5,187 nt of DNA from Thiohalobacter sp. Its GTDB lineage: Bacteria; Pseudomonadota; Gammaproteobacteria; Thiohalobacterales; Thiohalobacteraceae. The DNA lies in NCBI GenBank assembly GCA_027030825.1, contig JALVEM010000047.1, positions 1 to 5,187 of the forward strand. The letters run 5' to 3'. Below are positions 1 through 5,187 of this stretch, piece by piece (position 1 is the stretch's first letter; each line of letters begins with the position of its first letter). A program made the position numbers and the translations under genes. A model generated the notes under the pieces. It saw only the letters and a list, made by a program, of their open reading frames with translations, did no database searches and had not been told where the DNA came from.

Positions 1-1
1 G

Positions 2-175
2 CCGCCTTGGGAACGCCGTATCCTGCCGCTGATCTGGTGTGACGAGACGCTGGTGGCCGTGCCCGGGATCTGCGTGGCCGAGGGATGGCAGGCGGAGGCA
101 GGAGAGGCCGGCCGGCTGCCGGTGTGGGAGCCTGCGCCACCGGTTCCTCTTCCCCTTCCAGCTTCCGAATCCTGA
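2..175 (+). CDS. tilS: tRNA(Ile)-lysidine synthetase TilS, C-terminal fragment (5' end outside window)
   Basis: The frame is open from the left window edge to a TGA at 173-175, giving 57 residues. It begins PPWERRILPLIWCDETLVAV and continues PGICVAEGWQ. A PPW-R--LPL---D--LVAVPG pattern is the signature of the TilS C-terminal domain, which helps position tRNA(Ile2). The whole enzyme uses ATP to attach lysine to the wobble cytidine (C34) of that tRNA, so that it reads AUA as isoleucine; it acts in the cytoplasm. The N-terminal PP-loop ATPase domain lies outside the window. The last residues (PVPLPLPASES) are proline-rich and unlike a conserved domain. They are encoded by a CTTCC-rich stretch that shares 11 bases with the heptamer repeats before guaB, so the native tail may have been altered by repeat sequence. 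Identification rests on a short stretch: family call fairly secure, exact C-terminus less so. Confidence 0.8.
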   Translation, partial: PPWERRILPLIWCDETLVAVPGICVAEGWQAEAGEAGRLPVWEPAPPVPLPLPASES

Positions 176-188
176 ATCCATACCATCA

Positions 189-310
189 GTCATTCCGGAA
201 AGCGCGCAGCGCTTATCCGGAATCCAGAAAAGATCCGCCCACGTCGGCAGGAATCGGCGTGGTTTCTGGATTCCGGGTCTCGCTCGCTTCGCTCGCCAGC
301 CCGGAATGAC
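189..310. repeat. Composite palindromic (REP/BIME-like) element: two inverted copies
   Basis: Two copies of a palindromic element face each other. The left copy (189-230) reads GTCATTCCGG...CCGGAATCCAGAAA. The right copy (263-310) is its inverse, TTTCTGGATTCCGG...CCGGAATGAC. The outer arms 189-198 and 301-310 pair over 10 bp without mismatch, and the inner arms 217-230 and 263-276 over 14 bp. Each copy also folds alone: 192-199 pairs with 216-223 (8 bp), continued by 200-205 with 209-214 around a GCA loop; in the right copy 270-277 pairs with 300-307. The central part also has a short dyad, CCACG (239-243) with CGTGG (258-262). The right-hand loop contains TCGCTCGC twice in tandem. The layout resembles the paired REP units (BIMEs) of proteobacterial intergenic regions. 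The sequence family cannot be named with certainty. Confidence 0.75.
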
Positions 311-342
311 TCGCAGGAATGCCACGGAACCATTACGGAAGA

Positions 343-364
343 GGTGATTCTTTCAGGAATCACC
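343..364. repeat. Perfect 8-bp hairpin GGTGATTC / GAATCACC
   Basis: GGTGATTC at 343-350 is exactly complementary to GAATCACC at 357-364 around the 6-base loop TTTCAG. No run of T follows on the + strand (next bases GTTCCC), so it is not a standard intrinsic terminator in that direction. It stands alone between the composite palindrome and the CGCAGAGG array and may be part of either mobile-repeat cluster. It is too far from the tilS stop (about 170 bases) and the guaB start for a role to be obvious. Confidence 0.6.
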
Positions 365-373
365 GTTCCCGAA

Positions 374-408
374 CGCAGAGGTCGCAGAGGCGCAGAGAAC
401 GCAAAGAA
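374..408. repeat. Short tandem array, CGCAGAGG-type units (4 copies)
   Basis: Four imperfect units of 8-9 bases follow each other: CGCAGAGGT (374-382), CGCAGAGG (383-390), CGCAGAGAA (391-399) and CGCAAAGAA (400-408). Stretches of this kind (GCAGAGG...GCAGAGAACGCAAAG) recur as dispersed intergenic repeats in many proteobacterial genomes, which I recall as general knowledge and cannot verify here. The array is purine-rich on the + strand and is followed by an AT-richer stretch (403-430). No ORF of interest covers it. Confidence 0.6.
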
Positions 409-478
409 ATTACATTAGCATTCTCTTCCATGCTGCTCTCTTCAGGTGCGTAATGGCAGGTGTGATCTTTGCCACCCG

Positions 479-520
479 GTCAATTCCGGGCGGTGCCTCG
501 CACGATCCGGAATCCAGAGA
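479..520 (+). repeat. Third copy of the palindromic element, same orientation as the left copy
   Basis: The segment begins GTCAATTCCGG and ends ATCCGGAATCCAGAGA. It shares 14 identical bases (505-518) with the left copy of the composite palindrome (215-228), and its left end differs from GTCATTCCGG by one inserted A. Its own dyad pairs ATTCCGG (483-489) with CCGGAAT (507-513), with an inner GTGC/GCAC stem (493-496 with 500-503). The loop sequence is unrelated to the other copies, so only the arms are kept, as expected for a REP-like structural repeat. Confidence 0.65.
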
Positions 521-559
521 AGGGGCACCCCACACGCCACTGCAGCCGGCCAGTCTTCC

Positions 560-599
560 GGTTTCTCAGGAATTGCGTTGCGCTTGCGACGCTCGCAGC
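560..599 (-). repeat. Possible decayed fourth copy of the palindromic element
   Basis: GGTTTCTCAGGAATTGCG at 560-577 resembles the start of the right-hand copy, GGTTTCTGGATTCCGG, with several differences. It is followed by CGCTTGCGACGCTCGCAG (581-598), similar in character to the CGCTCGCTTCGCTCGCC loop of that copy. It sits 44 bases after the third copy, comparable to the 32-base gap between the first two, so 479-599 may be an older and more degraded version of the composite palindrome. The expected right arm CCGGAATGAC is not recognisable, so this is tentative. Confidence 0.3.
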
Positions 600-757
600 C
601 GACTCGGCGATGCCGAGCATCGCAGGGATGCCGGCGGAGAAGTGAGGGCTGTCCGAGCCCCCAGGGCGAGTTCCCGAGCGCGCCGGCAGCCCGAGAAGCG
701 CAGGGAACCCGCAGGGCGAGCCGCCGGAGGCTGCAAACGTCGCAAGCGCATCGCCTC
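600..757. other. GC-rich gene-free stretch with several small dyads and direct repeats
   Basis: No convincing gene is visible; open frames in both directions give arginine/proline/serine-rich products without recognisable motifs or ribosome-binding sites. Local structure includes two mutually exclusive perfect hairpins, CTCGGC-GAT-GCCGAG (603-617) and GCGATGC-CGA-GCATCGC (607-623). There is also GGGCT/AGCCC (646-650 with 656-660) and GTTCCC/GGGAAC (670-675 with 703-708). CAGGGCGAG occurs twice (662-670 and 712-720). The stretch looks like remnants of intergenic repeat elements. Confidence 0.4.
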
Positions 758-787
758 CCAGCTTCCAGCTTCTAGCTTCCAGCTTCC
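758..787. repeat. Heptamer array CCAGCTT x4 immediately before the guaB -10 box
   Basis: Four 7-base units run head to tail: CCAGCTT (758-764), CCAGCTT (765-771), CTAGCTT (772-778) and CCAGCTT (779-785), followed by CCCCC. The 11-mer TTCCAGCTTCC at 777-787 also occurs at 156-166, inside the last codons of tilS, so the repeat-rich region is bracketed by the same motif. The array covers the place where the -35 element of the guaB promoter should be. Such short tandem units can vary in number by slippage. Confidence 0.75.
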
Positions 788-798
788 CCCTGTATAAT
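770..798 (+). promoter_or_regulatory. Probable guaBA promoter: perfect -10 TATAAT, weak -35
   Basis: TATAAT at 793-798 is a perfect sigma-70 -10 hexamer in otherwise GC-rich DNA and lies 36 bases before the guaB ATG. That would place the transcript start near 805 and give an untranslated leader of about 30 bases. At a 17-bp spacing the -35 position is TTCTAG (770-775), matching TTGACA only in the first two bases, and it is formed by the heptamer repeats. The promoter may therefore depend mainly on its -10 box or on an activator. No FIS, CRP or stringent-response element could be assigned. Confidence 0.6.
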
Positions 799-834
799 CC
801 CCCACTTCCATCCAACGCTGATCACGGACTCCCG

Positions 835-2298
835 ATGCTGCGAATCGCTCAGGAAGCGCTCACCTTCGACGACGTTCTGCTGGTACCCGCCCATTCCACC
901 GTGCTGCCGCGCGACGTGGATCTCGCCACGAAGCTGACCCGGGGCATCCGCCTCAACATTCCGCTCGTCTCGGCGGCCATGGACACGGTCACGGAGGCGC
1001 GCCTGGCCATCGCCATCGCCCAGGAAGGCGGCATCGGCATCATCCACAAGAACATGACCATCGAGCAGCAGGCCGCGGAGGTCCGCAAGGTCAAGAAGTT
1101 CGAGAGCGGCGTGATCAGCGATCCCATCACGGTGCATCCGGACGCCAGCATCCGCGAGGTACTGGAGCTGACCCGGAAACACAACATCTCCGGGGTGCCG
1201 GTGGTGAAGGGCGAGGATCTGGTGGGTATCGTCACCAACCGGGATCTTCGCTTCGAGACGCGCTTCGATGCGCCGGTCTCGACCATCATGACGCCCAAGG
1301 AGAAGCTGGTCACGGTCAGGGAAGGCGCTTCCCGCGAGGAGGTGCTGCGACTGCTGCACGAGCATCGCATCGAGAAGGTGCTGGTGGTCGACGACGATTT
1401 CCACCTCAAGGGCATGATCACGGTCAAGGACATCCAGAAGGCCTCCGACAAGCCCAATGCCTGCAAGGACGAACACGGGCGCCTGCGTGTCGGCGCCGCG
1501 GTCGGCGTGGGTGCAGGGACCGACGAACGGGTCGCGGCGCTGGTAGCCGCGGGTGTCGATGTCATCGTGGTGGACACGGCGCACGGGCACTCCCAGGGCG
1601 TGCTGGATCGGGTGCGCTGGGTCAAGGAACATTTCCCGGAAGTACAGGTCATCGGCGGCAACATCGCCACGGCCGAGGCGGCACGCGACCTGGTCGAGGC
1701 AGGGGCCGACGCCGTGAAGGTCGGCATCGGTCCGGGATCCATCTGCACCACCCGGATCGTCGCCGGCGTGGGTGTGCCCCAGATCACGGCGGTGAGCGAT
1801 GTCGCCGAGGCGTTGAAGGATACCGACGTGCCCCTGATCGCCGATGGCGGCATCCGCTATTCCGGCGACATCGCCAAGGCCATCGCCGCCGGCGCCCACG
1901 CCATCATGATGGGCAGCATGTTCGCCGGCACCGAAGAGGCGCCGGGCGAGGTGGAGCTCTATCAGGGCCGTTCCTACAAGACCTACCGCGGCATGGGCTC
2001 GCTGGGCGCCATGTCTTCCCAGCAGGGTTCCTCGGACCGCTACTTCCAGGAGTCCACCGAGGCCGAGAAGCTGGTCCCGGAAGGCATCGAGGGGCGGGTG
2101 CCCTACAAGGGGCCGCTGCAGCCCGTCATCCATCAACTGCTCGGGGGGCTGCGTTCCAGCATGGGCTATACCGGCTGCGCCACCATCGAGGAGATGCGAA
2201 CCCGTCCGGTGTTCGTGCGCGTGACCGGGGCCGGCATGCGCGAGAGCCACGTCCATGACGTCCAGATCGTCAAGGAAGCGCCCAACTACCGGGTGTGA
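835..2298 (+). CDS. guaB: Inosine-5'-monophosphate dehydrogenase GuaB
   Basis: GuaB oxidises IMP to XMP with NAD+, the first committed step of GMP synthesis in the cytoplasm; the enzyme is a tetramer or octamer. The 487-aa product is close to the E. coli length (488). It opens MLRIAQEALTFDDVLLVPAH, matching the usual start, so the ATG at 835 is chosen although only a weak GGA (826-828) precedes it. The TIM barrel is interrupted by a Bateman module of two CBS domains (about 95-150 and 154-210). Visible active-site parts are Asp247 in VVDTAHGHS (NAD side), the loop GIGPGSICTTR with catalytic Cys304, Asp337 in ADGGIR (IMP phosphate/ribose region), GMGSLGAM (386-393), and the mobile-flap Arg402-Tyr403 pair in SSDRYFQ. 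The flap entry SSQQG is two residues longer than in E. coli. No essential residue is missing. guaA follows after eight bases, so the two are almost certainly cotranscribed. Confidence 0.98.
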   Translation: MLRIAQEALTFDDVLLVPAHSTVLPRDVDLATKLTRGIRLNIPLVSAAMDTVTEARLAIAIAQEGGIGIIHKNMTIEQQAAEVRKVKKFESGVISDPITVHPDASIREVLELTRKHNISGVPVVKGEDLVGIVTNRDLRFETRFDAPVSTIMTPKEKLVTVREGASREEVLRLLHEHRIEKVLVVDDDFHLKGMITVKDIQKASDKPNACKDEHGRLRVGAAVGVGAGTDERVAALVAAGVDVIVVDTAHGHSQGVLDRVRWVKEHFPEVQVIGGNIATAEAARDLVEAGADAVKVGIGPGSICTTRIVAGVGVPQITAVSDVAEALKDTDVPLIADGGIRYSGDIAKAIAAGAHAIMMGSMFAGTEEAPGEVELYQGRSYKTYRGMGSLGAMSSQQGSSDRYFQESTEAEKLVPEGIEGRVPYKGPLQPVIHQLLGGLRSSMGYTGCATIEEMRTRPVFVRVTGAGMRESHVHDVQIVKEAPNYRV

Positions 2299-2306
2299 CT
2301 GATTCC

Positions 2307-3884
2307 ATGACCGTCGACATCCACGCCCACCGCATCCTGATCCTGGATTTCGGTTCCCAGTACACCCAGCTCATCGCCCGACGCATCCGCGAGATCGGCG
2401 TCTATTGCGAGATCCATCCCTGGGACATGGACGAGGAGGCGATCCGCATCTTCTCGCCTCGGGGCGTGATTCTCTCGGGCGGTCCCTGGTCGGTGACCGA
2501 CGAGGGCAGTCCGCGTGCGCCCGAAGTCGTTTTCCGGCTCGGCGTGCCCGTGCTCGGCATCTGCTATGGCATGCAGACCATGGCCGTGCAGCTGGGCGGC
2601 ATGGTCACCCGTGCCGAGACCCACGAATACGGCTATGCCCAGGTGCGCGCGCGCGGCCACACACGGCTGCTGCGCGACATCGAGGATCACACCAGCCCGG
2701 AAGGCTGGGGGCTGCTCGATGTCTGGATGAGCCACGGCGACCAGGTGGTCGAGATGCCGCCCGGCTTTCGCCTCATGGCCAGCACCGAGGCTGCACCCAT
2801 CGCCGGCATGGCGGACGAGGAACGCGGCTTCTATGGCGTGCAGTTCCATCCCGAGGTCACCCACACCCGCCAGGGCGGACGCATCCTGAAACGCTTCGTG
2901 GTCGAGATCTGCGGCTGCGATACCCTCTGGACGCCCGGCAACATCATCGAGGAGAGCATCGTCGCGATCCGCGAGCAGGTGGGCGAGGATCAGGTGCTGC
3001 TCGGACTTTCGGGCGGCGTGGACTCGTCCGTGGTCGCCGCCCTGCTGCATCGCGCCATCGGCGACCAGCTCACCTGCGTGTTCGTCGACAACGGCCTGCT
3101 GCGCTACCAGGAAGGCGACCAGGTCATGGCGACCTTCGCCGAACACATGGGCGTGAAGGTCATCCGGGTCGATGCCGAGGACCGCTTTCTGGCCGCGCTC
3201 GCCGGCGTCACCGATCCCGAGAAGAAACGCAAGATCATCGGCAATCTCTTCATCGAGGTCTTCGAGGAAGAGGCGGCGAAACTCACCGACGTGAAGTGGC
3301 TGGCCCAGGGGACCATCTACCCGGACGTGATCGAGTCGGCCGGCGCGAAGACGGGCAAGGCCCATCTGATCAAGTCGCACCACAACGTCGGCGGTCTGCC
3401 CGAGCACATGAAGCTGAAGCTGCTCGAACCCCTGCGCGAACTGTTCAAGGACGAGGTGCGCCGGCTGGGCGTGGAGCTGGGCCTGCCCTACGACATGGTC
3501 TATCGCCATCCCTTCCCGGGGCCGGGGCTGGGCGTGCGCATCCTCGGCGAGGTGAAGAAGGAATTCGCCGACACCCTGCGCCTGGCCGACCACATCTTCA
3601 TCCAGGCGCTACGCGAGCATGGACTCTACGACAAGGTCAGCCAGGCCTTCGCCGTCTTCCTGCCGGTGAAGTCAGTGGGCGTGACCGGCGACGGCCGCCG
3701 CTACGATCATGTCGTCGCCCTGCGCGCCGTGGAAACAATCGACTTCATGACCGCCCGCTGGGCGCATCTGCCCTACGAGTTCCTCGACGAGGTCTCGCGC
3801 CGCATCGTCAACGAGATCCCGGGCATCTCGCGGGTCGTCTACGACATCACCGGCAAGCCGCCCGGCACCATCGAATGGGAATAG
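2307..3884 (+). CDS. guaA: GMP synthase (glutamine-hydrolysing) GuaA
   Basis: GuaA converts XMP to GMP using ATP and glutamine, completing the branch begun by GuaB. Started at the ATG at 2307 the protein has 525 aa, the E. coli length, and opens MTVDIHAHRILILDFGSQYT, which lines up without gaps. A GTG at 2295 overlapping the guaB stop would add only four residues and is less likely; neither start has a strong ribosome-binding site, so translational coupling with guaB is plausible. The N-terminal class I glutamine amidotransferase domain (about 8-205) has the triad Cys86 (GICYGMQ), His181 and Glu183 (FHPEV). The ATP pyrophosphatase domain (about 210-400) carries the P-loop SGGVDSS at 235-241. 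The C-terminal dimerisation domain (about 401-525) contains HPFPGPGLGVR and ends KPPGTIEWE. All key motifs are intact. Codon use matches guaB. Confidence 0.98.
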   Translation: MTVDIHAHRILILDFGSQYTQLIARRIREIGVYCEIHPWDMDEEAIRIFSPRGVILSGGPWSVTDEGSPRAPEVVFRLGVPVLGICYGMQTMAVQLGGMVTRAETHEYGYAQVRARGHTRLLRDIEDHTSPEGWGLLDVWMSHGDQVVEMPPGFRLMASTEAAPIAGMADEERGFYGVQFHPEVTHTRQGGRILKRFVVEICGCDTLWTPGNIIEESIVAIREQVGEDQVLLGLSGGVDSSVVAALLHRAIGDQLTCVFVDNGLLRYQEGDQVMATFAEHMGVKVIRVDAEDRFLAALAGVTDPEKKRKIIGNLFIEVFEEEAAKLTDVKWLAQGTIYPDVIESAGAKTGKAHLIKSHHNVGGLPEHMKLKLLEPLRELFKDEVRRLGVELGLPYDMVYRHPFPGPGLGVRILGEVKKEFADTLRLADHIFIQALREHGLYDKVSQAFAVFLPVKSVGVTGDGRRYDHVVALRAVETIDFMTARWAHLPYEFLDEVSRRIVNEIPGISRVVYDITGKPPGTIEWE

Positions 3885-3963
3885 CCGAAGGTCCCTGCCG
3901 TTCGCCCGCTCTGTCGTTTTGCTTCTCATTCGGCCTTTCTGACATTCTCCGGGCATGACACGC

Positions 3964-3995
3964 TTGACACCGTACCCGGGTTCGGCGGTTACACT
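3964..3995 (+). promoter_or_regulatory. MerR-type promoter/operator for merA
   Basis: TTGACA (3964-3969) is a perfect -35 hexamer. The best -10 is TACACT (3990-3995, four of six matches), leaving a 20-bp spacer, too long for unaided sigma-70 but typical of MerR-family promoters (19-20 bp). Immediately after the -35 lies an imperfect dyad, CCGTAC-CCGG-GTTCGG (3970-3985), with 7 of 8 positions paired. From memory, the MerR operator of Tn501/Tn21 has CCGTAC-N4-GTACGG at the same place, so one base differs. In that system MerR binds the dyad, represses without metal, and untwists the long spacer when Hg(II) binds. Transcription would start near 4002. Another MerR-family metal regulator remains possible, but the match and the downstream merA favour MerR. 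Confidence 0.75.
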
Positions 3996-4019
3996 CTGTC
4001 GGTTCGGAGGGCTTCCGGC

Positions 4020-4025
4020 AGGAGA
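4020..4025 (+). promoter_or_regulatory. Ribosome-binding site of merA (AGGAGA)
   Basis: AGGAGA lies with six bases between AGGAG and the ATG at 4031, an ideal Shine-Dalgarno placement. It fixes the merA start and contrasts with the weak sites before guaB and guaA. Confidence 0.85.
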
Positions 4026-4030
4026 ACGCA

Positions 4031-5187
4031 ATGGCAAGACTGACGCTGCAGATTTCCGGCATGACCTGTGAGCATTGCGCCAGAGGCATCGAGGATGCGC
4101 TCGGCACCATCGATGGCGTACGTGCCTCGGTCAGTTACGAGGAGGGGACGGCACGAGTCGAAAGCGATGGCGCAATCGATACGGAGCAGGTGATCCGAAC
4201 CATCGAATCCCTGGGGTATGGTGTCCGGTCGATGGATGACGAGCCTGAGGGAACAGTCGAGAGAGGCGGCAGGCTTTCGGTGGCCATCGTGGGGAGCGGA
4301 TCCGCCGCCTTTGCAGCGGCGATCGAGGCCGCCGGCCGCGGTGCACGGGTGACGCTCATCGAAGGTGCGCAGGTCATCGGCGGCACCTGCGTGAACATTG
4401 GTTGTGTGCCCTCGAAGATCATGATCCGCGCCGCCCATCTTGCCCACCTTCAGGCGCACCATCCCTTCGACGGACTGTCCCGCTGCACGCCCGAGATCGA
4501 TCGCCCGGCGCTGGTGCGCCGGCAGCAGGCCCGGGTCGATGAGCTGCGCCATGCCAAGTACGAACACATCCTGGAAACCCGTCCCGAGATCCGGCTGGTC
4601 CGTGGCTGGGCCCGCTTTGCCGATGCCCATACACTGCTGGTCCGGAACGCGGAGGGGAGCGAGACCCGGATCACGGCCGACCGCATCCTGCTGGCCACCG
4701 GTGCCCGTCCCGCCATCCCGGATATCCCGGGCTTGTCGGAGACGCCCTACTGGACGTCCACCGAGGCGCTGGTGGCAGAAGAAATTCCCGAACACCTGGG
4801 CGTGATCGGCGGCTCGGTCGTGGCGCTGGAACTGGCCCAGGCCTGGTTGCGCCTGGGCGCGAGAGTCACGGTGCTGGCCCGCAGCCGGTTTCTTTCACGG
4901 GAAGATCCGGCCCTGGGCGACGGACTGGTGCGGGTTTTCGAGAAGGAGGGCGCACGGGTGATGCTGAATACCGTGCCAGAGGCCGTGCGGCACGATGGCA
5001 GGCATTTCTTCCTGAGCACGCCGGCCGGCGAGGTGCGCTGTGACCGGCTGCTGGTGGCCACCGGCCGGCAGCCCAATACCGGCGGGCTGGCCCTGGAGAA
5101 GGCTGGAGTCGAAACCGATCACCGTGGCGCCATTGTGGTCGACGACCACATGCGCACCTCGGTGGCGCACATCTTTGCCGCCGGCGA
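4031..5187 (+). CDS. merA: Mercuric reductase MerA with N-terminal HMA domain (3' end outside window)
   Basis: MerA is a cytoplasmic FAD enzyme that uses NADPH to reduce Hg(II) to volatile Hg(0). The first 385 codons are present; full proteins are about 550 aa. Residues 3-67 form an HMA (MerP-like) domain with the metal-binding motif GMTCEHC (Cys13, Cys16). A short linker of about 15 residues leads to the FAD-binding motif GSGSAA (88-93) and the redox-active pair in GGTCVNIGCVPSKIMIRAAH (Cys120, Cys125), diagnostic of MerA rather than lipoamide dehydrogenase or glutathione reductase. Further on are QQARVDELRHAKYE, ATGARP (222-227), TPYWTSTEAL, the NADPH-site stretch IGGSVVALELAQ with Arg284, and ATGRQPN (343-349). 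The frame runs intact to the window edge within FAAGD. The dimerisation domain and the C-terminal vicinal cysteine pair that hands over Hg(II) lie outside. The gene has its own MerR-type promoter and follows guaA by 146 bases. Confidence 0.96.
   Translation, partial: MARLTLQISGMTCEHCARGIEDALGTIDGVRASVSYEEGTARVESDGAIDTEQVIRTIESLGYGVRSMDDEPEGTVERGGRLSVAIVGSGSAAFAAAIEAAGRGARVTLIEGAQVIGGTCVNIGCVPSKIMIRAAHLAHLQAHHPFDGLSRCTPEIDRPALVRRQQARVDELRHAKYEHILETRPEIRLVRGWARFADAHTLLVRNAEGSETRITADRILLATGARPAIPDIPGLSETPYWTSTEALVAEEIPEHLGVIGGSVVALELAQAWLRLGARVTVLARSRFLSREDPALGDGLVRVFEKEGARVMLNTVPEAVRHDGRHFFLSTPAGEVRCDRLLVATGRQPNTGGLALEKAGVETDHRGAIVVDDHMRTSVAHIFAAG

Noticed and set aside
374..408. CRISPR array
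   Set aside because: The units are 8-9 bases, contiguous and without spacers, so they are simple tandem repeats.
731..746. PurR-box-like half-site GCAAACGT upstream of guaB
   Set aside because: Only the left half and centre match ACGCAAACGTTTGCGT; the right half has no agreement, so it is probably chance.
446..815. Overlapping small open frames on both strands in the intergenic region
   Set aside because: They run through REP-like and tandem repeats, have low-complexity Arg/Pro/Ser composition and no convincing ribosome-binding sites.
772..2256. Long reverse-strand open frame (494 codons) opposite guaB
   Set aside because: It is the antisense of a certain guaB in GC-rich DNA; the product is His/Asp/Gly-rich with no recognisable domain.
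2295..2309. Alternative GTG start of guaA overlapping the guaB stop
   Set aside because: The ATG at 2307 gives exactly the E. coli length and N-terminal alignment; the GTG adds four residues with no ribosome-binding site.
2286..3593. Long reverse-strand open frame (435 codons) opposite guaA
   Set aside because: Same reason: it mirrors conserved guaA codons, and its composition is typical of antisense frames in GC-rich genes.
3884..3940. Intrinsic terminator after guaA
   Set aside because: GCCGAA (3884-3889) can pair with TTCGGC (3929-3934), but the loop is 39 bases and only CTTTCT follows; too weak to call.
3989..4795. Reverse-strand open frame of 268 codons opposite merA
   Set aside because: merA on the + strand has diagnostic MerA motifs throughout; the reverse product shows none.

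Overview
The window is GC-rich chromosomal DNA. It most resembles a gammaproteobacterium: GuaB and GuaA align almost residue for residue with the Escherichia coli proteins as I remember them, and GuaA has the same length (525 aa). The species cannot be named from this sequence. All genes lie on the + strand.

Layout: (1) Positions 2-175 hold the last 57 codons of a gene whose sequence matches the C-terminal domain of TilS, the tRNA(Ile)-lysidine synthetase. (2) Positions 176-834 are a 659-base intergenic stretch with no convincing gene but full of structured repeats. These are a composite palindrome built from two inverted copies of a GTCATTCCGG...CCGGAATCCAGAAA element, a perfect 8-bp hairpin, a run of four CGCAGAGG-like units, a third copy of the palindromic element, a probable decayed fourth copy, several smaller dyads, and four 7-base CCAGCTT units ending just before a perfect TATAAT box. 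(3) Positions 835-3884 are guaB and guaA, eight bases apart, surely one operon: IMP to XMP (GuaB), then XMP to GMP (GuaA). (4) Positions 3885-4030 hold a promoter with TTGACA, a 20-bp spacer and TACACT, whose spacer carries a CCGTAC-N4-GTtCGG dyad like the operator of the mercury regulator MerR. (5) From 4031 to the window end runs merA, mercuric reductase with an N-terminal HMA metal-binding domain, cut off after 385 codons.

The guanine-nucleotide genes are housekeeping. The most notable point is the arrangement at the right: merA sits directly behind guaA with its own apparent MerR-type promoter. No merR, merT or merP lies between guaA and merA, so the regulator, if present, must be outside the window. 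I found no evidence for a wholly new biological system; the observations worth following are the isolated MerR-type operator and the repeat-dense promoter region of guaB.
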